Shown in pieces: positions 1 to 7,886 of a stretch of 64,000 nt of DNA. Below the pieces are notes generated by a model. It made no database searches. It saw only the letters and a list, made by a program, of their open reading frames with translations, and was not told the origin of the DNA. Origin of the DNA: Roseospira marina. GTDB lineage: Bacteria; Pseudomonadota; Alphaproteobacteria; Rhodospirillales; Rhodospirillaceae. Both the position numbers and the translations under genes were made by a program. Where the stretch lies: NCBI RefSeq assembly GCF_014197855.1, contig NZ_JACIGJ010000001.1, forward strand, positions 434,001 through 498,000, read 5' to 3'. The first letter of the stretch is position 1, and each line of letters begins with the position of its first letter.

Positions 1-154
1 GGGGAGGGGCGACCATATGGGAGGCATCCGGCCCGCGGCGATAGCGCCTGAACGCGGTCGCTGCCTCGCGCGCGTACGCGTGTTCCATACGGTGCCGTCT
101 GGATGTAGACTGGCTCCCTTCGTCCCACAGATGCGAATGGAACGATACCCAGCC

Positions 155-643
155 ATGTCGCGTATTTCACTGCCCGAGTTCACGGCCATTCTGGACCGGG
201 AGCTGCCGATTACACGCCTGTTGGGGATCCGGACCGAGGCCATCGAGCAGGGCTACGGGCGGCTGCGCATGGCGTTTAATCCCGACCTCGTCCGGCCCGG
301 CGGCACCGTGGCGGGGCCGGCCATGATGGCCTTGGCCGACATCGCCATGTACGCGGTGGTGCTCAGCCTCCTTGGGCCGGTGGAACTGGCGGTGACGACC
401 AACCTGTCGATCAACTTCCTCCGCAAGCCGGAGCCAGGGGACATCGTGGCGGAAGCCCGGTCGCTGAAGGGCGGCAAGCGGTTGATCGTGGTCGAGGTTG
501 AACTGTATGCCGAGGACCCGGACAGCGCGGACGGGCGCGCCCTGGTCGCGCACACGGTCGGAACCTATTCGGCCCCGCCGTTGCCGGATCCGGAAGCCGT
601 GGGGGAGGCCATCCAAGCCGGGGACTGGTCTAAGGTACCCTGA
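155..643 (+). CDS. PaaI-like hotdog-fold thioesterase
   Basis: This 162-residue protein fits the PaaI/DUF4442-type hotdog thioesterases, which hydrolyse acyl- or aryl-CoA thioesters in the cytoplasm. The hotdog core is visible as 'GGTVAGPAMMALADIAMYA' (the helix that usually carries the catalytic acidic residue) followed by 'AVTTNLSINFLRKP', the strand typical of the family. The frame is open upstream to position 17, but the upstream residues look non-coding, and the ATG at 155 gives the normal family length. It sits just upstream of rplM-rpsI but has no obvious functional link to them, and the ribosomal genes appear to have their own promoter. The substrate cannot be told from sequence. The family call is good; the exact start is less sure. 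Confidence 0.8.
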   Translation: MSRISLPEFTAILDRELPITRLLGIRTEAIEQGYGRLRMAFNPDLVRPGGTVAGPAMMALADIAMYAVVLSLLGPVELAVTTNLSINFLRKPEPGDIVAEARSLKGGKRLIVVEVELYAEDPDSADGRALVAHTVGTYSAPPLPDPEAVGEAIQAGDWSKVP

Positions 644-685
644 TACCATAGCTCTAGCTTTCTGATTTGGCCGTTCTTTTTCGCG

Positions 686-714
686 TTGACATGGTCCGTT
701 TCGATGGCATAGTG
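686..714 (+). promoter_or_regulatory. sigma70-like promoter for rplM-rpsI
   Basis: TTGACA at 686-691 is followed 17 bases later by ATAGTG at 709-714. This is a consensus -35, ideal spacing and an acceptable -10, in the 186-base gap before rplM. It is read by eye only; no start site is known. Confidence 0.5.
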
Positions 715-829
715 CGCGCCTCGATCCGGGCGGCCGTGTCAGCGCCCCGGGCCCGTGCGCCCGCCCGATCCCCGCCATTCCCGCCGTGCCGTTCCACGCG
801 CCGGCGCTCGTACGCGGACGGAGAGCCGA

Positions 830-1294
830 ATGAAAACCTATTCCGCCAAGCCCAGCGAGGTGGAGCGCAAGTGGTACCTGATCGACGCCGATGGCGTCGT
901 TCTGGGCCGGCTTGCCGCCACCGTCGCGAACATCCTGCGCGGCAAGCACAAGACCATGTTCACGCCGCACATCGATACCGGCGACCACGTCGTGATCATC
1001 AACGCTGACAAGGTGCGCCTGACCGGTCGCAAGGTCACGCAGAAGCGCTTCTACTGGCACACCGGCTATCCGGGTGGCATCAAGAGCAAAACCATGGAGC
1101 AGATCCTGGGTGGGAACCACCCCCAGCGCGTGGTCGAAAAGGCCATCGAGCGCATGGTGCCCAAGGGTCCGCTCGGCCGGTCCCAGCTCAAGAAGCTGCG
1201 CGTCTATGCCGGCGACGAGCATCCGCACGCCGCCCAGCAGCCGGAGGTCCTCGACCTGGCCGCGCGCAATCCCAAGAACAAGAGGAGTGTCTAA
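830..1294 (+). CDS. rplM: 50S ribosomal protein L13
   Basis: L13 is an early-assembling protein of the large ribosomal subunit. The 154-residue product has the usual family length. It carries the typical N-terminal block '[16 protein letters not shown]', the central '[18 protein letters not shown]', and '[12 protein letters not shown]' further on, followed by the '[10 protein letters not shown]'-like stretch (here [11 protein letters not shown]). An in-frame ATG further upstream (755) would add 25 residues without family support. The ATG at 830 has a GGAG-type ribosome binding site just before it. The stop lies two bases before the rpsI start, so the two genes form the universal rplM-rpsI operon. 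Confidence 0.97.
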   Translation: MKTYSAKPSEVERKWYLIDADGVVLGRLAATVANILRGKHKTMFTPHIDTGDHVVIINADKVRLTGRKVTQKRFYWHTGYPGGIKSKTMEQILGGNHPQRVVEKAIERMVPKGPLGRSQLKKLRVYAGDEHPHAAQQPEVLDLAARNPKNKRSV

Positions 1295-1296
1295 GC

Positions 1297-1812
1297 ATGG
1301 CCGACGAGCGTACGGGCCTGGAAGGCCTGAAGGACGCGATGCGCGCCCAGCCGGCCGCTGCCGCCGCCTCGGCCGGTGAGCCGACCCCCGTCGCCGGTGA
1401 CGCCCCGCAGCCGATCCGGGATTCCTTTGGCCGTGCCTATGCGACGGGTCGCCGCAAGAACGCCGTCGCCCGGGTGTGGGTGAAGGCCGGCAGCGGCCGC
1501 ATAACCGTCAACGGCCGCGACGTGACGACCTACTTCCCGCGCCCGGTGCTGCGGATGGTCATCAACCAGCCCTTCGTCGTCACCCAGACGATGGGCCAGT
1601 TCGATGTCATCTGCACCGTCAAGGGTGGTGGCCTCTCCGGGCAGGCCGGTGCTGTGCGCCACGGCCTCAGCCACGCAATGGGGCGCTGGGACCCGAGCTT
1701 GCGGCCGCCGCTGAAGGCACAGGGCTTCCTGACCCGCGACTCCCGCGTCGTGGAGCGTAAGAAGTACGGTAAGGCCAAGGCGCGTCGGAGCTTCCAGTTC
1801 TCCAAGCGCTGA
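1297..1812 (+). CDS. rpsI: 30S ribosomal protein S9
   Basis: S9 is a small-subunit protein whose C-terminal tail reaches the P-site tRNA. The product is 171 residues. The conserved body begins near residue 47 ('[16 protein letters not shown]'), runs through '[27 protein letters not shown]', and ends in the strictly conserved basic tail finishing SKR. The extra 45 or so Ala/Pro-rich residues at the N terminus are typical of alphaproteobacterial S9. It directly follows rplM and is followed by a strong intrinsic terminator, so the operon ends here. Confidence 0.97.
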   Translation: MADERTGLEGLKDAMRAQPAAAAASAGEPTPVAGDAPQPIRDSFGRAYATGRRKNAVARVWVKAGSGRITVNGRDVTTYFPRPVLRMVINQPFVVTQTMGQFDVICTVKGGGLSGQAGAVRHGLSHAMGRWDPSLRPPLKAQGFLTRDSRVVERKKYGKAKARRSFQFSKR

Positions 1813-1863
1813 CGCTTTTGGCCCGGTGCCTGGTTGTCGGGCGTCCGAGGCCACAGAAGAATG

Positions 1864-1894
1864 GGGCCGCTCCCTTCTGGGGGCGGCCCTTTTT
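1864..1894 (+). terminator. rho-independent terminator of rplM-rpsI
   Basis: GGGCCGC (1864-1870) pairs with GCGGCCC (1883-1889). An inner CCC/GGG pairing closes a TTCT loop, and five T residues follow at 1890-1894. The hairpin starts about 50 bases after the rpsI stop. It is a textbook intrinsic terminator. Confidence 0.88.
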
Positions 1895-1992
1895 CGTGCG
1901 CCCAGGACCACCCCTGGCGTTTCATCGTTTCTTAAGCGGACAACGGCACTCTCGTGTAAGCGAAAACAGCCAATGCAAAGAGGGGCGACCGG

Positions 1993-2904
1993 ATGCGAAC
2001 ACGGCTTCGAACCGGAGATCCGGGCTTCTCGTTGGGTCTTATGCGGTTTCCTCGAACGCTGCGATCGATGGAAGAGTTCATCCGCTTTTTTCTGGAGCAG
2101 GGCGTTCGCGGATACGCACCCGATACGCCCATCATCGACCGAGAGACCCGGCTGGTCACGATCGGGTCCTGTTTTTCGGCTCATGTCGCCCAGGCGCTGG
2201 GACGGGCCGGATTGTCCGTCACGAATTACGAAATGAGCGAGCGCATCTTTTCCACATTTGCGCTCCGCGAATTCCTGGACGGCCTGATCGCGGGGAAGGT
2301 GTCCGAAGACCTGATCGATGACGTTCCGGAAAACCGCGCCAACATCCAGGGCATTCGCGATCAGCTTGAAGCGGGTGCAACGGTTATTGTAACCCTTGGC
2401 CTTGCGGCATGCTGGTTCGAGGTCGGGACCGACCGCCTCGTCCACACGATCATGCCAAAGCATGGTCGCGACATGGTGAGACTGGGCGGGGCCGATTACT
2501 TGGCGAAGCAGCTCCGTCGTTTCGAAATGCGTCTGACCACCGTGCAGGAGAATGCCGAGAATCTCAGGACGGTGATCCGGACGATCCAGGCCCTGAACCC
2601 GGACAATCAGATTGTCCTAACGGTCTCTCCGGTACCCCTCCAGCTTAGCTATACCGATCAGCCCATGCTGACCAGCGACTTCCACTCAAAGGCGACCCTT
2701 CGCATGGCGGTGTCGGAGATCGAGGCGGAGGCCCCGCCGAAGGTCTACTACTATCCATCCTTCGAAATTGTTCGTTGGGCCGCGCCGCACCTGCCGTTCG
2801 ACCTATGGGGGTCACCTCAAACGGACGGCGATCCGCGTCACATCGACCCAGGAATGATTGAGCTTGTCATCAAGGCATTCTTGACCAATTATGCCCGTCT
2901 GTAA
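1993..2904 (+). CDS. GSCFA-domain protein
   Basis: The product is 303 residues and carries the signature that names the GSCFA family: 'TIGSCFSAHVAQAL' with G58-S-C-F-S. It continues with 'SERIFSTFALREFL' and a later 'IVLTVSPVPLQLSY' block, which fits the SGNH-hydrolase-like fold proposed for these proteins. GSCFA proteins are often found near polysaccharide or glycan-modification genes, but no such genes are adjacent here. A purine-rich GAGGGG site lies about 8 bases before the ATG at 1993, which supports this start over internal ATGs at 2041 and 2068. The sequence is visibly less G+C-rich than the ribosomal genes upstream, and the gene sits between a terminator and an IS remnant, so it may be acquired. 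No function can be assigned. Confidence 0.78.
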   Translation: MRTRLRTGDPGFSLGLMRFPRTLRSMEEFIRFFLEQGVRGYAPDTPIIDRETRLVTIGSCFSAHVAQALGRAGLSVTNYEMSERIFSTFALREFLDGLIAGKVSEDLIDDVPENRANIQGIRDQLEAGATVIVTLGLAACWFEVGTDRLVHTIMPKHGRDMVRLGGADYLAKQLRRFEMRLTTVQENAENLRTVIRTIQALNPDNQIVLTVSPVPLQLSYTDQPMLTSDFHSKATLRMAVSEIEAEAPPKVYYYPSFEIVRWAAPHLPFDLWGSPQTDGDPRHIDPGMIELVIKAFLTNYARL

Positions 2905-3029
2905 TGCGGGAACGTTCTATTCTTTCGCCTCAGCATTTGGTGCCCCGTTCGCGGTAGAAGGCGCCATACCATGCGACGGCATTTTGGTCTGGACCCGTCT
3001 GATTTTTTTCTATTGGTCACATTCAGTCC

Positions 3030-3467
3030 CTAGGGCCAGTTGAACAATCTCGGTAGCCATAGCGTGGCGGCGGCCAGGTGCATGAAACCAAGGAAGGATT
3101 TGGCAGTCTTGTCGTATCGGGTGGCGATGCGGTTGCGGTCCTTGTATCGCAAGACATTGCATGTAATCGGCTGCGCGCGGTTGGCGCGGGGCGGGATCGC
3201 CGACAGGATGCCGCAGAACAGCAGGGTGTCGCGGACGATATCGCCATCATAGTCTTTATCTGCGAGCAGCATGCGCGGTGTGGCGATCGGCAACGCCATC
3301 AGGTCTTCGGCCGCCCGATAATCCGAGACTTCGCCACCGGTCAGCTTGAAGCCAAGAGGACGTCCCTGATCGTCTGCGTGGGCGTGGATTTTGCTCGTAA
3401 AGCCGGCGCGGCTTCGACCAAAGCTGTCCTTATGAGTCCCCTTTTTGCGCCTGTTGCCAGTCTTGGG
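3030..3467 (-). pseudogene. IS427-group transposase C-terminal fragment
   Basis: Reading minus strand from 3467, the frame begins just after a stop codon and reads 'RRKKGTHKDSFGRSRAGF', then 'TSKIHAHADDQGRPLGFKL', then 'LLADKDYDGDIVRDTLL' and 'IPPRANRAQP', ending 'TRYDKTAKSFLGFMHLAAA'. This order is the C-terminal half of IS427-type DDE transposases, including the second catalytic Asp in the ADKDYD block. Between 'CNVLRYKDRN' and 'RIATRYDK' the usual segment of the 'LIERFF..LK' type is missing, so the catalytic Glu helix has been deleted. It is therefore a dead fragment. Only the last 89 residues have an ATG-initiated frame (3299-3030). Confidence 0.75.
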
Positions 3468-3478
3468 TCAGACCGAGA

Positions 3479-4078
3479 TCAACGGTACCGTCCAGGATCT
3501 TTCGCACATTTCATCCACGTCCTTCTGCGCTGCCTTGCCGGGTTTGTCCGGCCAGATCTCGGCCGCGGCTTTGCCTTGCTTGATCGCCGCCTTCTCGCCG
3601 TCGTCCAGGCGTTGGCGGGGTGCCTGGCCTGGATCAGGCTTGCGTCCAGGATCTGGCCCGACATCGCCAGATAGCCCTTGTCGGCCAGCAGCGCGTCAAA
3701 CCGGCCGAACAGTGTCTTGATGGCGCCCGCCTGGGTCAGGTGTTCGCGAAACAGCCAGATCGTTGTCGCGTCCGGAACCGCCTCGCCGGGACCCAGGCCC
3801 AGAAAACGCATGAAGGTCAGCCGATCCCAGATCTGGAACTCGGCCTGCTCGTCCGACAGACCGTATAGCGCCTGCAGGATCAGGATCTTGAACATCAGGG
3901 TGGGGTCATACGGTGGCCGGCAGCCCCTGGCGCCGTCGGATCGTTTAAGCGCCTTCACCAACCGGTAACGGAACAGCTCGAAGTCCACCACCGCCGCCAG
4001 CTTCTCAAGCGGATCCCCCGCCTTGCTCAACGGCGCGTATCGGTCTTCCAGATCGAAGAAACCAAGCTGACCCGCCAT
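3479..4078 (-). pseudogene. IS5-group transposase N-terminal fragment, frameshifted
   Basis: The frame starting at 4078 reads like an IS5-group transposase N terminus: 'MAGQLGFFDLEDRYAPLSKA', the 'RPPYDPTLMFKILILQALYG' block and 'QFQIWDRLTFMRFLGL'-type sequence. It then has 'VPDATTIWLFREHL' and 'GQILDASLIQA' with the first catalytic Asp. After that the frame becomes meaningless arginine-rich sequence. A tandem duplication of GCCTG on the plus strand (3622-3626 and 3627-3631) explains this: removing one copy restores 'APRQRLDDGEKAAIKQGKAA' and 'KPGKAAQKDVDEM', as expected for the family. Homology then ends near 3513, where the IS427-like fragment takes over. Confidence 0.78.
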
Positions 4079-4510
4079 GCCGCACCTCCCCGCAGGCTGC
4101 CATCAGGGAATCACGTTAGGCGCCGCTTCAACAGCGGTTTTTCGAGGTGTCTGATCCTCTCAACATGAACGTCCTGTAATCCAAGTTCGGTGCCCTGCTG
4201 TGCTCTACGGTTGGATTGTGCCTCTTGGCATTTTTTGTATATTATACTGTCGCATATGCACGCGCTTCAGTTGAAGCTCTACCATGGCGTTGAGGCCAGC
4301 TTTCCCTTTGATGCGGCCGCCAAGACCATGGCGGTCGTCTTCCTGGTCTGGCGGGTCGGCGCCATCATCGTCCACGCGCGATCCTGATTGGTCCTCCAGC
4401 GCGGCCCGCGCTTGGCCCGCCTGCCGCGATGCGGTATTCAGGGAGTCGGAGACTCGGACACTCGAGTCGCCGGTTTTTCCCAGGCTAATTGGCATGGAGC
4501 CGGTCGATCG
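4079..4510. other. 432-base gap between IS remnant and ccoH
   Basis: The first 60 or so bases probably belong to the IS end (a 'GGTTTTTCGAGGTGTCT' stretch near 4137-4153 resembles IS5-type termini). A short open frame at 4262-4387 with a hydrophobic C terminus has no recognisable family and no good ribosome binding site. Near 4420-4470 there is a run of short overlapping repeats of the GAGTCGGAGACTCGG type. No ccoG or ccoNOQP remnant is visible. Confidence 0.5.
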
Positions 4511-5020
4511 ATGAGCGGCAGCACGATCACAACACGCCAGCGCGGCTGGTGGATTCCCTATACATTCGTCTTCGGGTTCGTCGTGGTGCTCGGCGCCAAT
4601 CTGGCGATGCTGTATTTCGCAACATCGACCTTTTCCGGCCTGAGCACGCAGCACGCCTACGTCGAGGGCTTGGCCTACAACGACAAGGTTGCAGCGGAAG
4701 CTGCGCAGAACGCGCTCGGATGGACCTGGACGGTCGATCTCGACGCCGTCCCGCCCGGGCCGGGCGATGAGCGCCGAGCCACGGTTCGGATCGACGGCCG
4801 CGACGGCAGCGGGGATCCGCTTGATGGTGCGACGGTGACCGCCGAGATCCGCCGCCCCGCAGAACAGGGATTCGACCAGACGGTGACGTTCCAGCCGGCC
4901 GGACCCGGTGCGTATGAGGCCGCCGTGGATTTGCCGAAGCCGGGGCTTTGGGACGCCGTGTTCACAGCCCGCGTTGGATCGGACACCTACACGCTGCGAC
5001 GTCGGTTCCGGACGGAGTGA
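4511..5020 (+). CDS. ccoH: CcoH/FixH-type cbb3 oxidase assembly protein
   Basis: The 169-residue product matches FixH/CcoH, a membrane-anchored protein needed for assembly and stability of the cbb3-type cytochrome c oxidase. It starts with a short basic segment ending 'RQRGWWIPYTFVFGF', then one membrane span (about residues 13-34). The next block, 'STFSGLSTQHAYVEGLAYN', is the family hallmark just after the membrane. The rest is an immunoglobulin-like periplasmic domain ending 'LWDAVFTARVGSDTYTLRRR'. The ATG at 4511 follows a GGAG site. Its stop lies 31 bases before ccoI, so ccoH-ccoI-ccoS are one operon. The usual preceding genes ccoNOQP and ccoG are not here; an IS remnant occupies that position. 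Confidence 0.9.
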   Translation: MSGSTITTRQRGWWIPYTFVFGFVVVLGANLAMLYFATSTFSGLSTQHAYVEGLAYNDKVAAEAAQNALGWTWTVDLDAVPPGPGDERRATVRIDGRDGSGDPLDGATVTAEIRRPAEQGFDQTVTFQPAGPGAYEAAVDLPKPGLWDAVFTARVGSDTYTLRRRFRTE

Positions 5021-5051
5021 TGGGGTGGTCGCCCATCCAACGGGTGTGACT

Positions 5052-7568
5052 ATGGCGGAGCCCCACCCCGTCGAGCCAGACTCGGCCCAACCGTCGGCTG
5101 ATCCGGTGGGAACCCACTGCTGTCATTGCGGCGAACCGATCACGGATGACGGCAGTGCGGCCGGACGGCCGGGGTTCTGCTGCACCGGGTGTGAGGCCGC
5201 GTTCAAACTGGTGAACGGCCTCGGTCTGGACCGCTACTATGAACGCCGCTGCCTCGACCCCGACACTCGGGCGTTGAAGCCGGAGAGCGATCCCGATGCC
5301 ATTCCGGACTACACGCCTCACCTATCTGAGGGGGCTCAGGGGGGCGAGGTTACGCTGCCCCTCCTCGTCGAAGGCTTGCACTGTGCGGCCTGCGTCTGGC
5401 TGATCGAGCGCCTGTTGACCCTGCAGCCCGGGGTCGCGCAAGCCCGCGTGAACATGACCACGCGGCGGCTCACGCTGCGCTGGACGCCCCAGGCGGATCA
5501 GGGCGATACGACGGCCCCGGATCGCGGCGCCCGCCGGATCCTGGATCCGGTGCTGACGGTGGGCTACCGCCTCGTGCCCTACGACCCGGCGACGCTCGAT
5601 CAGGACACGGACCGAACCGAAAAGGCGCTGCTGCGGGCCATGGCCGTCGCCGGGTTCGCGGCCGGCAACATCATGCTGTTCTCGGTGTCGGTGTGGTTCG
5701 GCGGCGACATGGACCCGGCGACGCGGGATCTGATGCACTGGCTTTCGGCGGTGATCGCCGTGCCCGCCATCGGCTACGGCATCCGGCCGTTCGCGCGTTC
5801 GGCGGTCGCCTCGCTGCGGGCCGGGCGCGCCAACATGGATGTGCCCATCACGCTGGCGGTGTTGCTCGCGGCAAGCATGAGCCTATGGGAGACGGCGCGC
5901 GGCGGGCCCCATGCCTATTTCGACGCGGCCGTGATGCTGCTGTTCTTCCTGCTGATCGGGCGCTACCTGGACAGCCGGGCACGCGGCCGGGCGCGGTCGG
6001 CTGCGGCGTATCTCCTGGCCCTCGGCGGTCGGGCGGTGACCGTGATCGGGGCGGACGGAGCAACGCGCGCGTCTCGGCCGGATCAGGTGCCGGTGGGGGC
6101 CACCGTGTTGGTCGCGGCCGGGGAGCGCGTCGGCATTGATGGCGTGGTGGCGACGGGCGTCAGCGATCTGGACGGCAGCCTCATTACCGGCGAAACCCTG
6201 CCCGCCCGCGCCGGACCGGGCACGCGTGTCTTCGCCGGTACGCTGAACCTGTCGGCGCCGCTGCGCGTCAAAGTCGCGGCGGTGGGGGAGCAGACGCTGC
6301 TGGCCGAAATCGTCCGCATGATGGAGGCGGCCGAGCAGGGGCGGGCGCGCTATGTCGCATTGGCCGACCGGGTGGCGCGCCTGTATGCCCCGGTGGTGCA
6401 CGGGCTGGCGCTGTCCGCCTTCTTCGGCTGGTGGCTTGTGGGCGGTTTGCCCTGGCAGGAGGCCCTGTTGATCGCCGCCGCCGTGCTCATCATAACCTGC
6501 CCCTGCGCTTTGGCGCTGGCGGTGCCTGTGGTTCAGGTGATTGCCAGCGGGCGTCTGCTTCGATCTGGCGTATTCCTGAAGAGCGCAACGGCCCTGGAAC
6601 GCCTGACGGAGGCGGACACCGTCGTGTTTGACAAGACCGGCACCCTGACGCGCGGCCAATTGGCGTTGCGCCCGGGGGGGCTGGACACGGCGGGTAGCGG
6701 GGGCGGGTGGACGCCGGACGATCTGCGGCTGGCGGCGGGACTCGCGGCCAACAGCCGTCATCCCCTGGCCCGGGCGGTGGCGGCGGCGGCGCCGGAGACG
6801 CCCCCGTTTGGCGACGTGCGCGAGCACCCGGGGGAGGGCCTGTCCTGGGCAGATCCCACCGGTGCGCCCCAGGTTCGTCTGGGTTCGGCGGTGTTCTGTG
6901 GAGTGGATGGTACCCGTGGCGACCACCCGGGCGCCCATGCTGAGGGGCCCGAGCTATGGCTGCGGCGGGGGCATGCCGCGCCGGTGTGCTTCCGGTTTAC
7001 GGATTCTCTGCGGTCGGACGCGGCGGCTGTGGTGGCCGAACTGCGCGCGCGCGGCGTGGCCGTCGAGCTACTCTCCGGCGATCGGACGGAGACCGTGGCG
7101 GCGGTGGCCTGCGCCGCGGGCGTGGAGACATGGCACGCGGGCCAGACGCCGGCTGGGAAGGTCGCTCGTCTGGAGGCGTTGCGGGCCGAAGGGCGCCGAG
7201 TGCTGATGGTCGGGGACGGCCTCAACGACGCGCCGGCCCTGGCGGCGGCCCATGTCTCCGCGTCGCCCGCCAGCGCCGTGGATGTCAGCCAGACGGCGGC
7301 GGACCTGGTCTTTCAGGGCGAGCGCCTGGCCCCCCTGCTGGAGTCGATGGATGTGGCGGTTCGGGCCGACCGGCTGGTGAAGCTGAACGTCGGGTTTGCC
7401 TTTGCCTACAATGCCGTAACGATCCCGCTCGCGCTGGCCGGTCTGGTCACGCCGCTGATCGCGGCGGCGGCCATGAGCACGTCCTCCCTCATCGTCATCG
7501 GCAATGCCTTGCGGCTGTCGCAGAGAGGGACTGCGTTGCGCACTGAAAAAGGGGGGAGCGCGTCGTGA
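5052..7568 (+). CDS. ccoI: CcoI/FixI-type copper-translocating P1B ATPase
   Basis: This 838-residue P-type ATPase supplies copper to the cbb3 oxidase. Visible parts in order are: an N-terminal Cys-rich metal-binding module (residues 23-47, 'HCCHCGEP' and 'GFCCTGCEAAF'); a heavy-metal-associated domain with 'GLHCAACVW' near residue 107; transmembrane helices; the ion-channel CPC motif near residue 484; the phosphorylation site 'DKTGTLTRG' at about residue 527; 'SRHPLARAV'; and the hinge 'GDGLNDAPAL' near residue 720. The Cys-rich leader plus HMA arrangement is characteristic of the CcoI/FixI branch rather than CopA. The ATG at 5052 gives a normal length; weak alternatives are GTG codons just upstream. 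The stop overlaps the ccoS start. Confidence 0.95.
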   Translation: MAEPHPVEPDSAQPSADPVGTHCCHCGEPITDDGSAAGRPGFCCTGCEAAFKLVNGLGLDRYYERRCLDPDTRALKPESDPDAIPDYTPHLSEGAQGGEVTLPLLVEGLHCAACVWLIERLLTLQPGVAQARVNMTTRRLTLRWTPQADQGDTTAPDRGARRILDPVLTVGYRLVPYDPATLDQDTDRTEKALLRAMAVAGFAAGNIMLFSVSVWFGGDMDPATRDLMHWLSAVIAVPAIGYGIRPFARSAVASLRAGRANMDVPITLAVLLAASMSLWETARGGPHAYFDAAVMLLFFLLIGRYLDSRARGRARSAAAYLLALGGRAVTVIGADGATRASRPDQVPVGATVLVAAGERVGIDGVVATGVSDLDGSLITGETLPARAGPGTRVFAGTLNLSAPLRVKVAAVGEQTLLAEIVRMMEAAEQGRARYVALADRVARLYAPVVHGLALSAFFGWWLVGGLPWQEALLIAAAVLIITCPCALALAVPVVQVIASGRLLRSGVFLKSATALERLTEADTVVFDKTGTLTRGQLALRPGGLDTAGSGGGWTPDDLRLAAGLAANSRHPLARAVAAAAPETPPFGDVREHPGEGLSWADPTGAPQVRLGSAVFCGVDGTRGDHPGAHAEGPELWLRRGHAAPVCFRFTDSLRSDAAAVVAELRARGVAVELLSGDRTETVAAVACAAGVETWHAGQTPAGKVARLEALRAEGRRVLMVGDGLNDAPALAAAHVSASPASAVDVSQTAADLVFQGERLAPLLESMDVAVRADRLVKLNVGFAFAYNAVTIPLALAGLVTPLIAAAAMSTSSLIVIGNALRLSQRGTALRTEKGGSAS

Positions 7569-7759
7569 ACGCCCTGTTGTTCTTGATTCCGCTGGCCCTG
7601 CTCCTCGGGCTGATTGGCCTGGCCGCGTTCCTATGGGCGTTGAAGAGCGGCCAGTTCGACGATCTGGACGGGGCCGCGCATCGCATTCTGTTCGACGACG
7701 ACGACGACGAGGATGGGCCGGGCGGCCAGAATACGCCGCCTCCGCCGTCGCGTCGGTAG
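7565..7759 (+). CDS. ccoS: CcoS/FixS cbb3 oxidase maturation protein
   Basis: A 64-residue small membrane protein required for cofactor insertion into cbb3 oxidase. Residues 3-25 form one hydrophobic span, followed by the family block 'LWALKSGQFDDLDGAAHRIL' and then 'FDDDDDED'. The start is GTG at 7565, overlapping the ccoI stop as GTGA, so translation is likely coupled. The C terminus is unusually acidic and then proline-rich. Confidence 0.92.
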   Translation: MNALLFLIPLALLLGLIGLAAFLWALKSGQFDDLDGAAHRILFDDDDDEDGPGGQNTPPPPSRR

Positions 7760-7827
7760 GCTCCGGCCTCCTCCCTTCGAACGTCTGCCAAAGAAGGCCT
7801 AGGAATACCCGCGTCCCGTGCTATCAG

Positions 7828-7841
7828 TTGATCTGTATCAA
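7828..7841. promoter_or_regulatory. FNR/FixK anaerobox
   Basis: TTGATCTGTATCAA is a perfect TTGAT-N4-ATCAA palindrome, 46 bases before the start codon of the FNR-type regulator. FNR, FnrL and FixK proteins bind this motif. The position suggests autoregulation or control by a paralogue. Confidence 0.85.
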
Positions 7842-7886
7842 GTGAACCCAGAGACACCGTGCGGCGTCCGTAGGAGGCTGGACCAG

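Larger units (their letters stand above)
3010..4140 (-). mobile_element. degenerate chimeric IS5-family insertion sequence remnant
   Basis: Two transposase fragments lie in the same direction but in different reading frames, joined at about 3470-3513. The upstream half reads like the IS5-group N terminus and the downstream half like the IS427-group C terminus. The left edge is near 'GGTCACATTCAGTCCCTAG' (3015-3033), which resembles an IS427-type end. The right edge lies somewhere after the transposase start at 4078. No target-site duplication could be identified by eye. The element cannot be autonomous because the frame is broken and the catalytic Glu region is deleted. Confidence 0.7.

Noticed and set aside
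4262-4387. Small membrane protein upstream of ccoH
   Set aside because: A 42-residue hydrophobic frame without a ribosome binding site or family; more likely chance.
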